This document shows positions 45,801 to 58,340 of a DNA stretch of 64,000 bases, piece by piece. Position 1 is the stretch's first letter; every line of letters starts with the position of its first letter. Source of the stretch: Plenodomus lindquistii (taxonomy: Eukaryota; Ascomycota; Dothideomycetes; Pleosporales; Leptosphaeriaceae). A model generated the notes under the pieces. That model was not told where the DNA came from and searched no databases. It saw only the letters and a list, made by a program, of their open reading frames with translations. A program made the position numbers and the translations under genes. The stretch is taken from positions 2,356,001 to 2,420,000 of the forward strand of contig JANUWI010000005.1 of assembly GCA_025504975.1 (NCBI GenBank). The letters are read 5' to 3'.

Positions 45801-47909
45801 CGCGGGCGGGGTAGCTTTCGGTACTAACAAGTATCGCGCGCGGCCACTGGAGGAAGCTCTGACGGAGGCCTTTCAGGAAGACCCCATGTTCGGTGGAGTT
45901 CCAGAGACGCCACTCGGCAGCACAAGAAAAGTCGCAGTTACTGCAGCTACAGAGACCGCAGAGCAGGCTGTGATCTTCACGAACTATAATCGTGCGGATG
46001 ATGAACAGAGTTCGTTAGATCACTGATTTTGATTGTGGCTTCGCTGACACTGCCCAGTCGGATACCAGTTAATGCGACCTGACGATCCGAGAAACGATCT
46101 TCTCATCAGAGAAGCGTGAGTGCCCGATACTGTCGATGTTATAGAAGCTGATATCTAGCTAGTGCGCGCGCTACTTCCGCTGCTCCGACCTTCTTCAAGC
46201 CTTTCAAGAATCCTCGTACAATGGAGGGTTTTCTAGACGGTGCTGTCTTCCACAATAATCCCGTCCGCATAGCCAACTATGAAAGCAAACTTCTCTGGCC
46301 TGATGCCGAAGAATGTCACCCCGATATCTTGCTATCAATTGGTACTGGACACAACGGGATCGAGGCGGACGGTTCTCGCGAGACCACACGGTATGACCGC
46401 CGGCATTTGCATGTACGCAAAGTCCTCAACCAAGTGAAGCCGGGCATCAGAGAGAAGCGTTCTTTTCCTGGGATGAAGGCAATCAACGAGATTGAGAGCC
46501 TGGTCAGCATGTTCAAGAACCGCGCCGAAAGTGTTCTCAACGCGGAGCTTACATGGAGAGATTTCCGAAAAGACGTAGTCGGGACATCATCTCCAATCGC
46601 AGCTGAGAGATACATACGGCTCAATCCTAAGACACTGAACCGTACGCCAAAAATGGATGACAAGGCACAGATCCAGATGCTTCATGACGAAATCAAGACC
46701 GGCCTGAACATTCATGGCATGCGCACTAAGATCGAGGGAATTGCGCACCGGCTCGTCGCTAGCTCTTTTTTCTTTGAGAAACAAGGTCCGTCCCGTGAGG
46801 CCGGAGATCTTATCATAATACAAGGTTAGTGCTCTCATAGATATGAGGTTTCGAAATGCTGACATGCCTTAGGGTCAATACAGTGCAGATTCGGGTCCGG
46901 CTCCGACAACCTGCGCAACTTGGGTGATTGTAAGTAGACAGCGTGTAAATAGTCGTACACCGCACTTACACTGCCTACTTTAGACATACGCAAACATCAA
47001 CGACCGAACTTCCAGCCCTACTTTCACGTAAAGGAAGTCAAGCACGAAGAGAGCGCACAAGACATTTACATTACTGCTCGCGTTATCCGCGAGATGATCG
47101 ACCGAGGCCTGTTCCACTTAGGATCCATTGCTATTCCAGTGACTTCGGAGTCATCTTTGCTGTCAATAAATCTGCATCTTACTGACGATCGGATGAAGCC
47201 ACACATACATCCAGGATTTCCAATTAGTGGGTTTCCAAGAAGCGTAGCAGATGGCGAGCCCCTGAAAAGAGCCAGTGAGTGCTGCGATTGCTTTCCCAAC
47301 CACATTATTGATTCAGTGTACTAAGACTGTAAAGCTTCACCTCCTTCGCCAAACCCTGAGCGCCCAAAGATGTCTACTAAGCGGCAGTCCTTGCGTGAAA
47401 GACGTAATCATGCAAACAGTCGCGTCTCACTCGAACGGCCAGCAAGCGACAGCAACATCAGTTATGCTCTGCACAACAAAACTGCATCTACACAAAACAA
47501 CAGCCTTGGCCTTCCTTTCCCCGAGACACCCGATGATATTCCCGACTGGGTTCGTCGTCGCGGCGAGATGAGTAGGCGCCCGCCCAAGCCAATGCAGCAG
47601 CAAGAAGAGCACTACGTCCCACAACCGTTGGCAATGCCAATACCAGGTTTCCATGAACTTGACGCTGGACCTGCAGTAATGCTTGAGCCTGAGGAAGAAG
47701 CGCTTGCCCAGGCCCTCGAGAACAGTCGAGCAGGGTCTGTTTCTGAAATCTCAGTGCCGAGAATCCTAAGAGGTGAGGACAGCCGGGATGCAATGCAATT
47801 TACTGGGCGCAGTATGGATGATGATTTCCCACCCCCAAGACGGACTGATACCGGGACGGACGAGGAAGAGTTGGCAAAGGCGTTGGAGTTGTCGATGCAC
47901 GTTCATTAG
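42866..47909 (+). CDS. B-box-like / P-loop GTPase-like / RING-like / patatin phospholipase / UIM-like multidomain protein
   Basis: Ten exons: 42866-43950, 44119-44789, 44862-45480, 45529-45636, 45696-46009, 46058-46115, 46163-46824, 46873-46929, 46984-47274 and 47335-47909. They give 1479 residues. Order: a disordered Ser/Pro N-terminus; a B-box-like finger (about 82-118, CENCEVHKVPIWNCSYC and following Cys/His); a P-loop domain with GQTGAGKST at about 204 and YADCEGLEGG as a possible switch/Walker B; a helical region; a RING-like finger (about 717-765, CFCC...LPCGHVLCTTC...CPLH); then patatin with DGGGMRG (about 791), GTSTGG (Ser nucleophile, about 828) and LDGAVFHNNP (catalytic Asp, about 976). 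The end carries two UIM-like motifs (about 1405-1420 and 1464-1477). All patatin catalytic elements are intact, so lipid acyl hydrolase activity is expected. No membrane segment. I recall such fungal proteins under the automatic name FabD/lysophospholipase-like. Confidence 0.86.
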
Positions 47910-50134
47910 TCAAGAGCTGTTCGCGGCGCAGACGGAGGTGGACGTACATAACGGCGAGTACGCCCTTACGAGGGCAATCGCACTATCTAGAGTAGGTGTA
48001 AGCGACTCACTCGTTCTCAATCAACCTCCTCATCCTCATTTCAATCTTACTGTCGGTCATTCTTGATTGTGATGCAACGATTACATAGGAAAGGATGCCA
48101 AAATCCCACAATGTAACCCTTTTCAAAAAGGAAGTATTCGTTGCACTCCAGTATGTCGTGGAGATACTTGACATCTAAATTTTCTGCAACCGACAACTTC
48201 ATCTTCACAACGAGTCCATTGTTGATCTATAGCTTGAACCGTCTCAACGTCGAAGCCAATGTCTCGTCTGAACCGATAGCAAAACCACCAAGGGTTATGT
48301 TCGTTGAGCTCAGTCTAGATGGTCCAGGTCTGGAATGTCGCGTCCATGTCCGTTTTGAAATGTTGTAGATAATGGTCGTCTTTGTCTATTAATGAGATTG
48401 GAACGGCGCGTGTGCTGTAGTATTATTCTCCGTATGTGATTGTCGAAGTCTAGGACGGAATTCACTTTAGTAACGAGAAAGGAATGGTCGTTGGAGGTGC
48501 TCGGTCGTTGTACTTGACGTTGGTCAAGTTATTTTTTTTCTCGCCAAACAGCAACTACACACGGACAATGAGGCACATGCACAGGCAAATGTGGGCGCAC
48601 AGACAGTCATTCATGTCTATGGGCGCTGAATCGGTTGAAAGATAGTGCCGATAGTTGGTTGAGACCTCAAGATGTGCCTGCGTGGGGTGGGGTGTAACTG
48701 CTGCAGACTATAGCTGTTGCCTGTTTAGCTAGGCAAGTGCATGATGGCAACCATGAGGAAGGAACGCTTGTACCATTGCCGTTCAAACAAGCTGCAACTT
48801 CGCCTTCAGTTGTGCTTCACATCACTTTCTTCAAACATTGTCCAGACCTTTATCACACATCACCTCTGATGCCATTCCTGGCACAAACGGGCAACAGTTC
48901 CATTGTCGCACCCAATGCTGCAAGGCTGGAGATTGGCATCAACGACGTCGCACGTACAGGCTGTGGGAAAGGACCAAACGTTCACTCTGCATCGCCTACT
49001 GGGAGCCGATTGATGGCCATATCACATCATCGATAATGGTGTGAGGTATTTTTATGTCCCAGCCGACCAATCTAAGCATGACAAGCAAGCTGCAAGAGTC
49101 GGAAAACGGCCTGTAAATGGTAATGGCTGCAGTCCGGCCACGCGTCCCGCTCTGCGGCAGCTCTCAATGCATAGCGGTGGAGAAGCCACGGTCGATGATG
49201 GTCGATGATAGACGCCTGTCGCGGAGAACCATGGTTCGTCCAAGCTGCGCTTCGTCTGTCCAGTCTACTCTACCAGCCTCCAAACAACAACAACACCACT
49301 CTACGCTAGGCCAGCGAGACGGAGCCGAGGGAACCGGCGTGCAGCAATTTGATGAAGGTTCAACACGTGATGAACCGGCCAATCCGTGATTGCCAGCCAT
49401 CTGCTTTTGGGCTGCAGATATCACACAGGCCTGCCCAATGATGAGGCGACATAAATCAAGAGGCTGGACTAGCTCGCAGCAGCTGGCGGCGCAAACATGG
49501 ATGGGCTGAGCTGAAAGCTGCGCGGTAAGACATGAGGTCTTGGAAGGTGCATGAAAGTGTGGGCCGCTTGGACGAAGATGAGACGGGATCCACTCGATAG
49601 CCGGAGGAGCTGCGGCTGAGTATGGGGAGCTTCCCAGTAGGTTTGGTGGGCCGTGGGGCGCGTCGCTCGCGATCGTGATGGATTGCTGGGCCAACGTCGG
49701 CGCAGTGCTTGATGGGAAGATCACAAGAAGCCTCGGTGTGAATGGCGACATGGTCTCAGGGGCCGCATTGGAGTCTGTTCGCTAAATGACGGGACCAAAA
49801 AGGGGTAGCTGCGCGCATGAGGGTAAACAAAGCTAGTCCCATTGCGAACAGCTCCTCCCAGATGATCCTTGCATCTCACGGACGCCGAACACAACAGTAC
49901 GCCAATCCTACTTGATGCTGTCGTTGGTCTCGATACTCGCACTCTCCTCCACCACGCACCCCGCACCGCTATCCAATTGCACATCTGCACATCCTCAAGC
50001 TGGCCACTCTTCAGTAATTTTTCAATCAAGGAGCAAGAAGCTTTTTCTTGATTCCTTTTGAATCGTTCTGAACGGTTCGAAGGGTCTTCAAGATCAAGCG
50101 CTTAATCCGTCAAACTGGATTTTGAAGCACGAGT
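47910..50134. other. Intergenic, 2.2 kb upstream of hex1
   Basis: No frame here has family-like content; the longest (49164-49751, minus) lacks an ATG start and any domain. The right end must hold the promoter and leader of hex1. Confidence 0.45.
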
Positions 50135-52227
50135 ATGCAGTCCATGTTGCCCGTTGCCGCGAGTGCTGACATGATCAGGTTCCGATCCCCTTCAGTGTCT
50201 TCCCGTCTGCGTATCGGAACGCAGAGAATAGGCATTCTACCAGTGTCAGGGTAGAGAACGAAGTCCACGTCGAGGAACAGGCTTCATACGGACGGGAAGG
50301 TCACGAAGAGACTCACGAAGCCTTTGCTGCCTCTGTCCACCACCCCCAAGCTCCTGAACCTGAACCTGAACCTCACGACACCCACATCAAGGAAGAGGTC
50401 CGCATCTACGAAGAAGAGCGCCTCCGCCGTCCTCGTCCACCTCCTCAGCACACCGAGGAAGTTCACATTCACGAGGAGACCCACTACAGACAGCCCCAGC
50501 GTGCTCAGCAGCAGCAGCACTCGCACGAGACTCAGCATTTGACCGAAACTGAGCACATTGAAACCCGCCAGCCGCACAAGCTTCCGCAGCAGCAGTTGCA
50601 CGAGTCTCAGCATTTGACCGAAACTGAATTCCAGCCCCGTCAGCCCCAACAGCCGACGCAGCGACCTCAGCGGCAATTTCACCAGGAAACAGGACGTTTT
50701 GCGCAGAGCGAGGAGCAATTTCACGCTCGCCAGCCACCCCGGGGCCCGCAGCAGCAAGCGCAGCGTTTTGACCGCGTCGAATTCGAAGCTTCTCGTAACA
50801 GGTAAGCCCGCCCCATAATTCATTGTTTTGCCAACGCACCCCCTCCGCACGGATCAGCACAATGGACCGACCCAACCCCCTGAGCTTGGCGGCTAGCAGC
50901 CACATGCTAGCCGCTAGCCCCTTTTCTTCTGTTGTTGTCCTAGCGACACGCCGTTCCCCACTTTTCCCTCACCTCATCTTCCTTGCCCAAGCTGACCATT
51001 CTTCCTTCCAGCCATCCACCCCAACCTCCTTCCTCCACCCACATCGAGGTTCAACAAAGGACCTACGATAGACACTTTGATACAGTCCACGGCCCTGCCA
51101 CAGACTACGCCCCTTCTCAAATTGACGTGACTGAACGTCAAATCCGCGAACGCACCCGTCCCATCGTCGCCGACTCCGCTCACTCTCACGAGACCTTCGC
51201 TACCAAGCACGACAGCCATCGTCGCCCGGTTGAGACTCTCGTCAACAGCCACCACCCATCAGAGGTTCGAGTAGAAAAGACTACTCGTTCCACTGCCGTC
51301 CCCCCCAAGAAGTTCAAGCGTGATATGGGATATTACGACAACGAGGGACAATACCACTCTTTCCGCGACGGTCTTCACAAGGTTGCTCACAAGGTCGGCG
51401 ATCGCCTAGTTCACCCCATCCACCCCAACCGCCACCACCACCACCACACTTCCGCCCACTCCCACGTCGGATCCAAGTACGAGGACAAACGCGAGGAAAT
51501 CGTCGTCAAGGACAAGTTCACCACCAGAGCTCCTTCAGTCGCCCCCTCTGCCGCTCCATCCGCTGCCCCTTCTGCCGCCCCTTCTGCTCATAGCCCCATC
51601 TTCCACGCCGCTGCTCCTGTAGAGAAGGTCGTTCGCGTCCACGCCTCTTCATCAGCCGCTCCCGCCCCTGCTCCTGCACCCGCCCCTGCACCCGCACCAG
51701 CTGCTCGTCAGACCAAGACAACCTCTTCCGTCACCGTCGCACCAGCTCCTGCTCGTGCTCCCGTCCGCAAGATGTCTACCCCCAACACCATCACCATCCC
51801 TTGCCACCACATCCGCATTGGCGACCTCCTGATCCTCCAGGGCCGTCCTTGCCAGGTCATCCGTATCACCACCTCCTCCCAGACTGGCCAGCACCGTTAC
51901 CTCGGTGTTGACCTCTTCACCAAGCAGCTCCATGAGGAGTCCAGCTTCATCTCCAACCCGGCTCCCTCTGTCGTTGTCCAGAACATGCTCGGCCCTGTCT
52001 TCAAGCAGTACCGTGTTCTTGACATCCGTGAGGATGGTCGCGTTGTTGCCATGACTGAGGGTGGTGATGTCAAGCAGGGCCTCCCCGTCCTCGACCAGAG
52101 CGGTCTCCTTGGCCGTCTCACCGAGGCTTTCGACAACGGCCGTGGCTCCGTCCGCATCCTCGTCATCAACGACGACGGTCTTGAGATGGCTGTCGACTAC
52201 AAGGTTGTTCACGGCTCCAGGTTGTAG
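50135..52227 (+). CDS. hex1: Woronin body major protein Hex1 (long form)
   Basis: Exons 50135-50178, 50250-50801 and 51012-52227 give 603 residues. The last 150 residues are the Hex1 core, an eIF5A-like double barrel (ITIPCHHIRIGDLLILQGRP...RYLGVDLFTKQLHEESSF). It ends in Ser-Arg-Leu, a PTS1 signal for peroxisome import. Hex1 self-assembles into the crystalline core of Woronin bodies, which plug septal pores after wounding; the gene marks Pezizomycotina. Upstream is a 450-residue extension rich in Gln, His, Glu and Pro, then Ala-Pro runs (APSAAPSAAPS; APAPAPAP). ATG 51325 in exon 3 starts MGYYDNEGQYHSF, like the start of short Hex1 forms, giving a 300-residue alternative. Both forms may be made through alternative promoters or splicing. 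Exon 1 and its 71-nt intron are the least certain part. Confidence 0.9.
50531..50627 (+). repeat. 22-nt direct repeat, 75-nt period, in hex1 extension
   Basis: The 22-nt word at 50531-50552 recurs exactly at 50606-50627, exactly 25 codons apart, and encodes QHLTETE twice. It marks a recent in-frame tandem duplication in the Gln/His-rich part. Confidence 0.85.
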
Positions 52228-52778
52228 ATGTATCTCATCAATGGTAAGCTTTATCCATCAACATTCGTCTAGCCTCATCTAACTGTCGTCAAGGTTGCAC
52301 TCAATCCCTTCTTGCTTACCCGAGCATCTAGAGATCGTGTCCTGTCAACTACTTCATCTTAAATTGTGTTCATAACTTTTGCTTGGTCGCTTGGCTGGCT
52401 GCAATGCCTCTTCGCCTTGGACATGGTTGGCGTTTATCGCTTGCGGTGTTCCGAGTCACGCACAGGTCTATGTGATGGAAATTTCGAAGCTGCATCTGTG
52501 TATAGTTAATGAAACGTGTCTCTTTGAACCTTGTGTACCTATGCCTTGTGATTGTGTCTGTTGTTTGTTGAGCTCTCCGCCTCCACTAACTCCCCGCAAC
52601 GGCTGCTACCGTACACTAACCGATGTACCCCGCAGCGGCAACGGTTTGTGAGGAACACCCGCGTTTCATGAAGTCTAATCGTCCTTAAGGAAAGGCTGGT
52701 CCATCAAGTAACGGTATGTCTGTCCGTTCACGCGTGCGCCGTAGCTGATCACTTCTTTGCCCTGTATCCCTACTGATC
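52228..52778. other. Intergenic between hex1 and the oxygenase
   Basis: hex1 3' UTR and the promoter of the next gene. Nothing else is seen. Confidence 0.5.
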
Positions 52779-54017
52779 ATGCCTCACTCAGATCATTCCC
52801 CATCTCCGTCTCGCGATGTCTTTGACAATCTACCACCGTTCCCAGACAACGTACCAACCGCACCTCTTCTGCGAATCTCGCTACAAAAGCTGCTTCAAGG
52901 CGATACAGAAGAAGAGGAACGATGCTGGCAAGCATGTCGTGATCTCGGATTCTTCTACCTGGACCTGCAAAACACCAACCACAATGGCGCATCAGATACA
53001 CCCTCCATCAACGGCGATGCCCTACTCGCCGATGCAAACCGTCTCTTCGACGTAATGAAGACCTTTTTCGACCTCCCCGTCACCGAGAAAGTAAAATACG
53101 ACTTCAAAGACCAAGGAAGCTACTACGGCTACAAAGGCTACGGCGAAGGCGTAATCGACAAACAAGGCACCAAAGACCGTAATGAATTCTACAACGTATG
53201 CTTTTCCCCTCACCTACCTCCCTGAACACTCCAAATCCTAACGACCACCACCACACCACAGATATCCAAAGACGACATCCTCGCCATTTCCCCGCCCCTC
53301 CCTGCGCCTGCCATCCTAAACCCACACCGCCCCCTCTACGCCTCCTTCGCCCGCTCCTCCCACTCCCTCTGCATGCTCATCACATCCCTCATCTCCACGC
53401 GGCTACCCCTCACACACTCCACACGCGCTGCAGGCGGTCTCCCCGCCCTCCACCGGCTACACGCCGTATCAGGCGACCAAATCCGCTTCGTCAAGGCGCC
53501 GCCACAGGAACCCTCACTGACGGGCGTTGCACTAGGCGAACACACCGATTTCGGCAGCGTAACCGTACTTTTCAATCGGTTGGGCGGACTACAGGTTCGT
53601 CTACCCAGATCCATTGCACCGGAGCCTGCGCGCTCCGTCTCCCCGCCTGCATCAAGTGTAGAAATGAAACTCTGCGAAGACGGATGGACATATGTGCGTC
53701 CCCTTCCTGGCCACTGCATAATCAACCTCGGGGACGCGCTGGTCAAGTTTTCAAATGGTCGGGTGAGGAGTAATGTGCATCGTGTTGTTGCGCCGCCTGG
53801 GGCACAGGCGGGGACGGAGAGGTATAGTGCTGTTTATTTTTGTAGGCCCGAGGATAGCGTTGTGTTGAGGGGGTTGGTGGAGGGGTGTGGGGAGGAGGAG
53901 GGGGAGGGTGTTACGGCCAAAGAGTGGATTTTGAGGAGGGCGATGGGGAGGAGGGATAAGGACGGGTGGGAGGGGAGTGGGGGGACCGAGGGGAGTAGTA
54001 TGGGGGTGGGGAGGTAG
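52779..54017 (+). CDS. 2-oxoglutarate/Fe(II)-dependent dioxygenase (isopenicillin-N-synthase-like)
   Basis: Exons 52779-53195 and 53262-54017 give 390 residues. The N-terminal DIOX_N domain (about 28-140) has CWQACRDLGFFYLD and a helical region up to NEFYN. The C-terminal double-stranded beta helix carries the iron triad: His and Asp in GEHTDFGSVTVLF (about 233 and 235) and the distal His in SNVHRVV (about 311). RYSAVYF follows, with the Arg that binds 2-oxoglutarate. An insert of about 30 residues after GGLQV is longer than usual and could hide a small in-frame intron. The C-terminus is Gly/Glu-rich and variable. Such enzymes hydroxylate, desaturate or cyclise small molecules. No cluster partner lies close by. 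Cytosolic location expected. Confidence 0.88.
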
Positions 54018-57000
54018 GGCGGGGTTGATGTTTGGTGATTTGGTTGGGGGGTTTGCGTGGTTTTTGGATTGTCTGATGTGTGTGTTGAATTGAATGATAC
54101 TTCCTTTACCTTTACTATCCTCCGTTTCAATCACTTACCGCGATCTGAGAATTTCGAGAATGATCATGTCACCCCACATGACCGCGATCACTTCGAATTT
54201 GTCAGAAATGGTTTCCAGACTCGACTTCGAGGTCACATAGTGTCGAGGTAGCGCTCTTCGGTGGACGACTCTCCATGTCACATCTTGTTCTCGCCACTGT
54301 CTTTCTTCCATCACAATCTGTATTAACGTGGTACTCTGATTCGAAAATTAACATGGTTCAACCCCTCTTAGACTTTCGACCCGCAAAGTCAAAGACTCAA
54401 AGACTCATAGATTGATGATTTCGAAGACGCATGTACATATGCTTCATTCTCTACAACCCGAGCCAAGTAGTGCTGCGAGTCGTCCTACGGCGACACACAC
54501 GTTGCTGACAATAAGCCCATAGGTTAAACGTGTCGTCTTTTTGCTGAGTTTCCAAAAACACCGAATACTAAAACGCACATGCTCCAATCCTATCTCAAGG
54601 CCTTCAAGTATTGCGATTACATTTCAAATCAGTTCATTAATGGTAATATCTCTCATCTCAATCGCTGCATCCCAACAAACCATAACAAGTCAAGGTCCCG
54701 TTCATACAGCACAGCAACACCTGTGACATCTTCGAACCAATCCCTAGACACGCCCACCGTCTCTCAAAACGCACGCTCGAATCTCTCATGTCTATGTGTT
54801 TGCACGTGACATTGCGTAATTGGGGAGCATATAAGGCCCCGATCGAGCGTTGCATACTATTGCTTATTCCTCAGCGCATTCCTTGATTGCGATTTCGAAA
54901 ACACTGTGCACCAGTTTGATGGTTGTCTGCGGCTCTTCTGTCGAAAAAAAAAGGATGTTCGGACGGTCATATGTCTTGCTTGGTTGGTTGGAGACGACAT
55001 TCGAAGGATGGATTGTGGATTCGATGACCTCGGCGTGTCAAGCCCTGTACTTTTGTGACATACTCATGTGCTTTGGTTATTAGAAGGAATGTGCTGAAAA
55101 CTTTGAAAACGCGCGAGATGTTATTGATGATTTGGGACTTTGTTCGAAAGAACAAAGACTACATATACATGTCTTTTTGCTGCCGGGGGAAGAGTCAACA
55201 CCATCTCGAGGTAAGGTCCATGGAGACACCAATACACAGGTCCCGGAACCTAACACCCTTCCAATCCTCCCTTGCGTACTGGGAGGCTACCACTCCGAAG
55301 GTTACACGAATACGGCACATGTCTTCTACGCGTCGATTCCGAAATCTTGCAGAAGAGATGCTCATGTGTTTTGCTACTGGTGAGTCCTTCGCTAAAGACA
55401 TGAAAGTGTACGGCTTACGTTGGTTCCAAGCTATAAATTCCCACCTCGATTACTCTGACTCTGACTTCCACCGTCAAGTTTGTACACAACTCACTTAAAG
55501 ACGAACGCATGCACTTCATGTGTCCGGCAACCCTGATCCAAAAAGAAGTTATAGAGAGACAATGTCTTCTTCTATGAGTGACTTCTTATTACAACCTTTT
55601 GGCTAAGATGAAACTAGAGACATGAATTCAAGGCCTGCGAATTCTGGTTCGTATATCAGGAATCTACATTTCTTTTGAAGCATTCGTAGCGATGTGCCTC
55701 GAAAGAACATAGTCGTGTTGCCCAGTTCCCTTGGAATTGTTTCAAACTCTGACGGAGTGGTTACATGTCTTCTGCTCTTGGTCACTCGCCATCACCCAAA
55801 CCGACTTTTACCCACTGTCAAGAGCCATGAGGTACGATAGTCCACAAACTTTGTTACACTCTTGATGCGACAGAACACGCATGGTAATCTTCTCCCAGAG
55901 TTGACGTAAAGTGATGAGAGGCGGGCGGCGTCTTTATTCAAAATCCACGATACTAGGCATGCATGTTTCGTTTCGGCTGAGTTGTCTACACGAAGACTCG
56001 AGTCCGATTTTGACATGTGGAGTCTATTCGTCGTGTGGACAAAGCTCTATATAATCTTCGCCCGCACAGCGATTTCTGCATTCGTATCCTCATAAATAGG
56101 GGTTACAAGATATGCAGAAACACATTCCATGTCTCGGCACTTGTTTTCCAAAATGCGACAATGACGAAGCAATGGCTCTCTGCTGGTCAGGGTTCGCTAT
56201 CGTCGTAGTGCTCTTGCGGCACAACGCGATACACATCATGGCATGTAAGCTGAGCCTACATAAATCGCGCTCTGAGGCTTTGTGAATTATCCCAGCCAGA
56301 GACAAGTTCCAAATCTCAAGCCCTCCAAGCTTCATGTGTTTTTTTCAGGCGTACCATAGCAAGTCAATAATTTCCATACCTAAACAGGCGTCGAAATGGA
56401 AGAAGAATAAGGAAATGATCCTACAGCGTGCTAAAATTCGGCGCCTGTAATTCCCTAGCCACAGTGTGTATATAAACTCAGCTAAACTTACAATCTCTAC
56501 TCCTCCTACCTCTATTATGCTTGCACAGATAGACACTGTGAAAAAAAAGAAGAGACAAATTTGGATGCGAAAACAAGAATGTCTTCGCTTCCGGAAACAT
56601 CGGGGCAACCAAGTTCCTGACTTTTTGTCCTGAAACAAGGATGAAGATAGTGCATGACTGAGTCGATTCGCGGCAGACATGGCCATGCGTCGTCCTTCCT
56701 TTCCTTCCTCTTATCACCTGATATCCTTCGGCACCAAGTTAGGTCCTTGAAAAGATATATCAAGCCGATTTATTTTAATCCTAACCGTGAGACATCATGA
56801 TATGGTGTTCGATTATCTATATAATCCACCGCTCTAGCTTACACTTCCTACGATCTACATCTTCCACACAACAGCTTAAAACGCCGTCGTGAAGAAAGCC
56901 ATGTCTTTGCCCTGGAAAGAAAACTTGAGAGCAAATCGTCCATGACTTTTGTCTTCGAGAAGCATTGGCAAAGGCAAAGGTATGGCTGCTAACTAAGACA

Positions 57001-57718
57001 TACCTTCACTCTTTGCATCTCTTACTCCTCCATCGTCCTTGTCACCCACCACACCATCTCATGTAACTGATGAATCCAGACCACGCCTTTAAATAGACAT
57101 GTCCGAACGGGTCCACGCCCCCCACACAACCCTCCAACCCTCCAACTCGTCATATCAAAACCAGCATCTCAAGCCCTTACTCCACTGTCCAAAACTACTA
57201 AATCCCCGAATCCCGCACACCCCCTCATGAGGTTGGAGTGAAAAGTGGCTATAACGTGCACAACATAACACCTTACAGGAACGATACGATGGCGAAGCCG
57301 AAGCCGAAGCTATCATGCACACGCGGGCCGCCGCCTGCCATCGATTCACGAACTCTAGCACCACCCTTAGAAAGGACATCTCGAATCGCCACTGCATCTG
57401 AGGCAAGACTGGGGAAAGTGAAAAATGTCCCATCTATATCGTCACTATGTATGCGCATGCGGGGAGAAAAACTTGTATACATGCACGGCTCACACGCGTA
57501 TACTCACACACACATTCCGCGTACTCGATACTTTCTCTGCACATAATTACGCTACTCATCACTCCTCATCACTCCTCCCAACTCACAGCGCAAAAGCTAA
57601 AACCCTAAAAAGCCACAACACAACCCCAAACCCTATAGATCGCCTCACCTCCAACCTCCAACCCCACATAATACCTCCAACCTCATCACCCAACCCAACC
57701 CCGCATCCGGAAAATCAA

Positions 57719-57743
57719 CACACACACACACACACACACACAC
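57719..57743. repeat. (CA)12 microsatellite
   Basis: Uninterrupted CA dinucleotide run in the gene-poor region. Confidence 0.85.
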
Positions 57744-57795
57744 TAACCAAGTTAACCCCACCCAACCCAACCCACGCCCAAGAATTTAGCACATC

Positions 57796-57892
57796 TGACA
57801 GGTCTGCAGATCAAGGGGGATTTGTAGTCTAGCCTAGAGTAGAGTGCAAGAAATACCCATACCCCATACATACTTTGACAGGTCTGCAGATC
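57796..57892. repeat. 17-nt direct repeat with 80-nt period
   Basis: tgacaggtctgcagatc occurs exactly at 57796-57812 and 57876-57892. Similar flanking words (aaggg, then ttgta) follow each copy. The repeat holds a near-palindrome around ctgcag. Confidence 0.8.
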
Positions 57893-58294
57893 CAAAGGGT
57901 ACTTGTACGTAGCTAGCATTCGCTTTTCCTCCCAACCAACAATCCATCCACTTATTGCTTGTAAAACTTTAATAGGTACAACCTTGACTACGATACATAC
58001 ACGGCTACAAAGTCACTCCTAGCTTTACATAATTTCCCCTATTCGCTCAATGCTTATCGCATATTACCTAGTACCTACCCACCTACCCTACCCTACCCAT
58101 TCGATCTATCACGCCTGTATTCTTGAAAACAGAACAGACGCATTGCGCATTCAAATTACCCTACCCAGCACACATACCTACTCACTCACAACCCAATACA
58201 ATCGATCGTGTTATCTAAACTCAACTCTGTTATATTGCATTGCGTTGCAGCAATAGCGACAGCGATGGCGTTGGCGATTCAGACACGGCACCAG

Positions 58295-58340
58295 CACAAC
58301 ACAACACAACACAGCACAGCACAACACAGGACAACACACC
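58295..58340. repeat. ACAAC/ACAGC pentanucleotide repeat
   Basis: Tandem acaac units with acagc and acagg variants (cacaacacaacacaacacag and on). Confidence 0.75.

Noticed and set aside
49164..49751. 195-codon minus-strand frame before hex1
   Set aside because: No ATG at its start, Ser/Pro/Cys-rich composition without pattern, no neighbours supporting it.
55055..55498. 147-codon plus-strand frame in the gene-poor stretch
   Set aside because: Non-ATG start, composition close to random, overlapping open frames in other phases.
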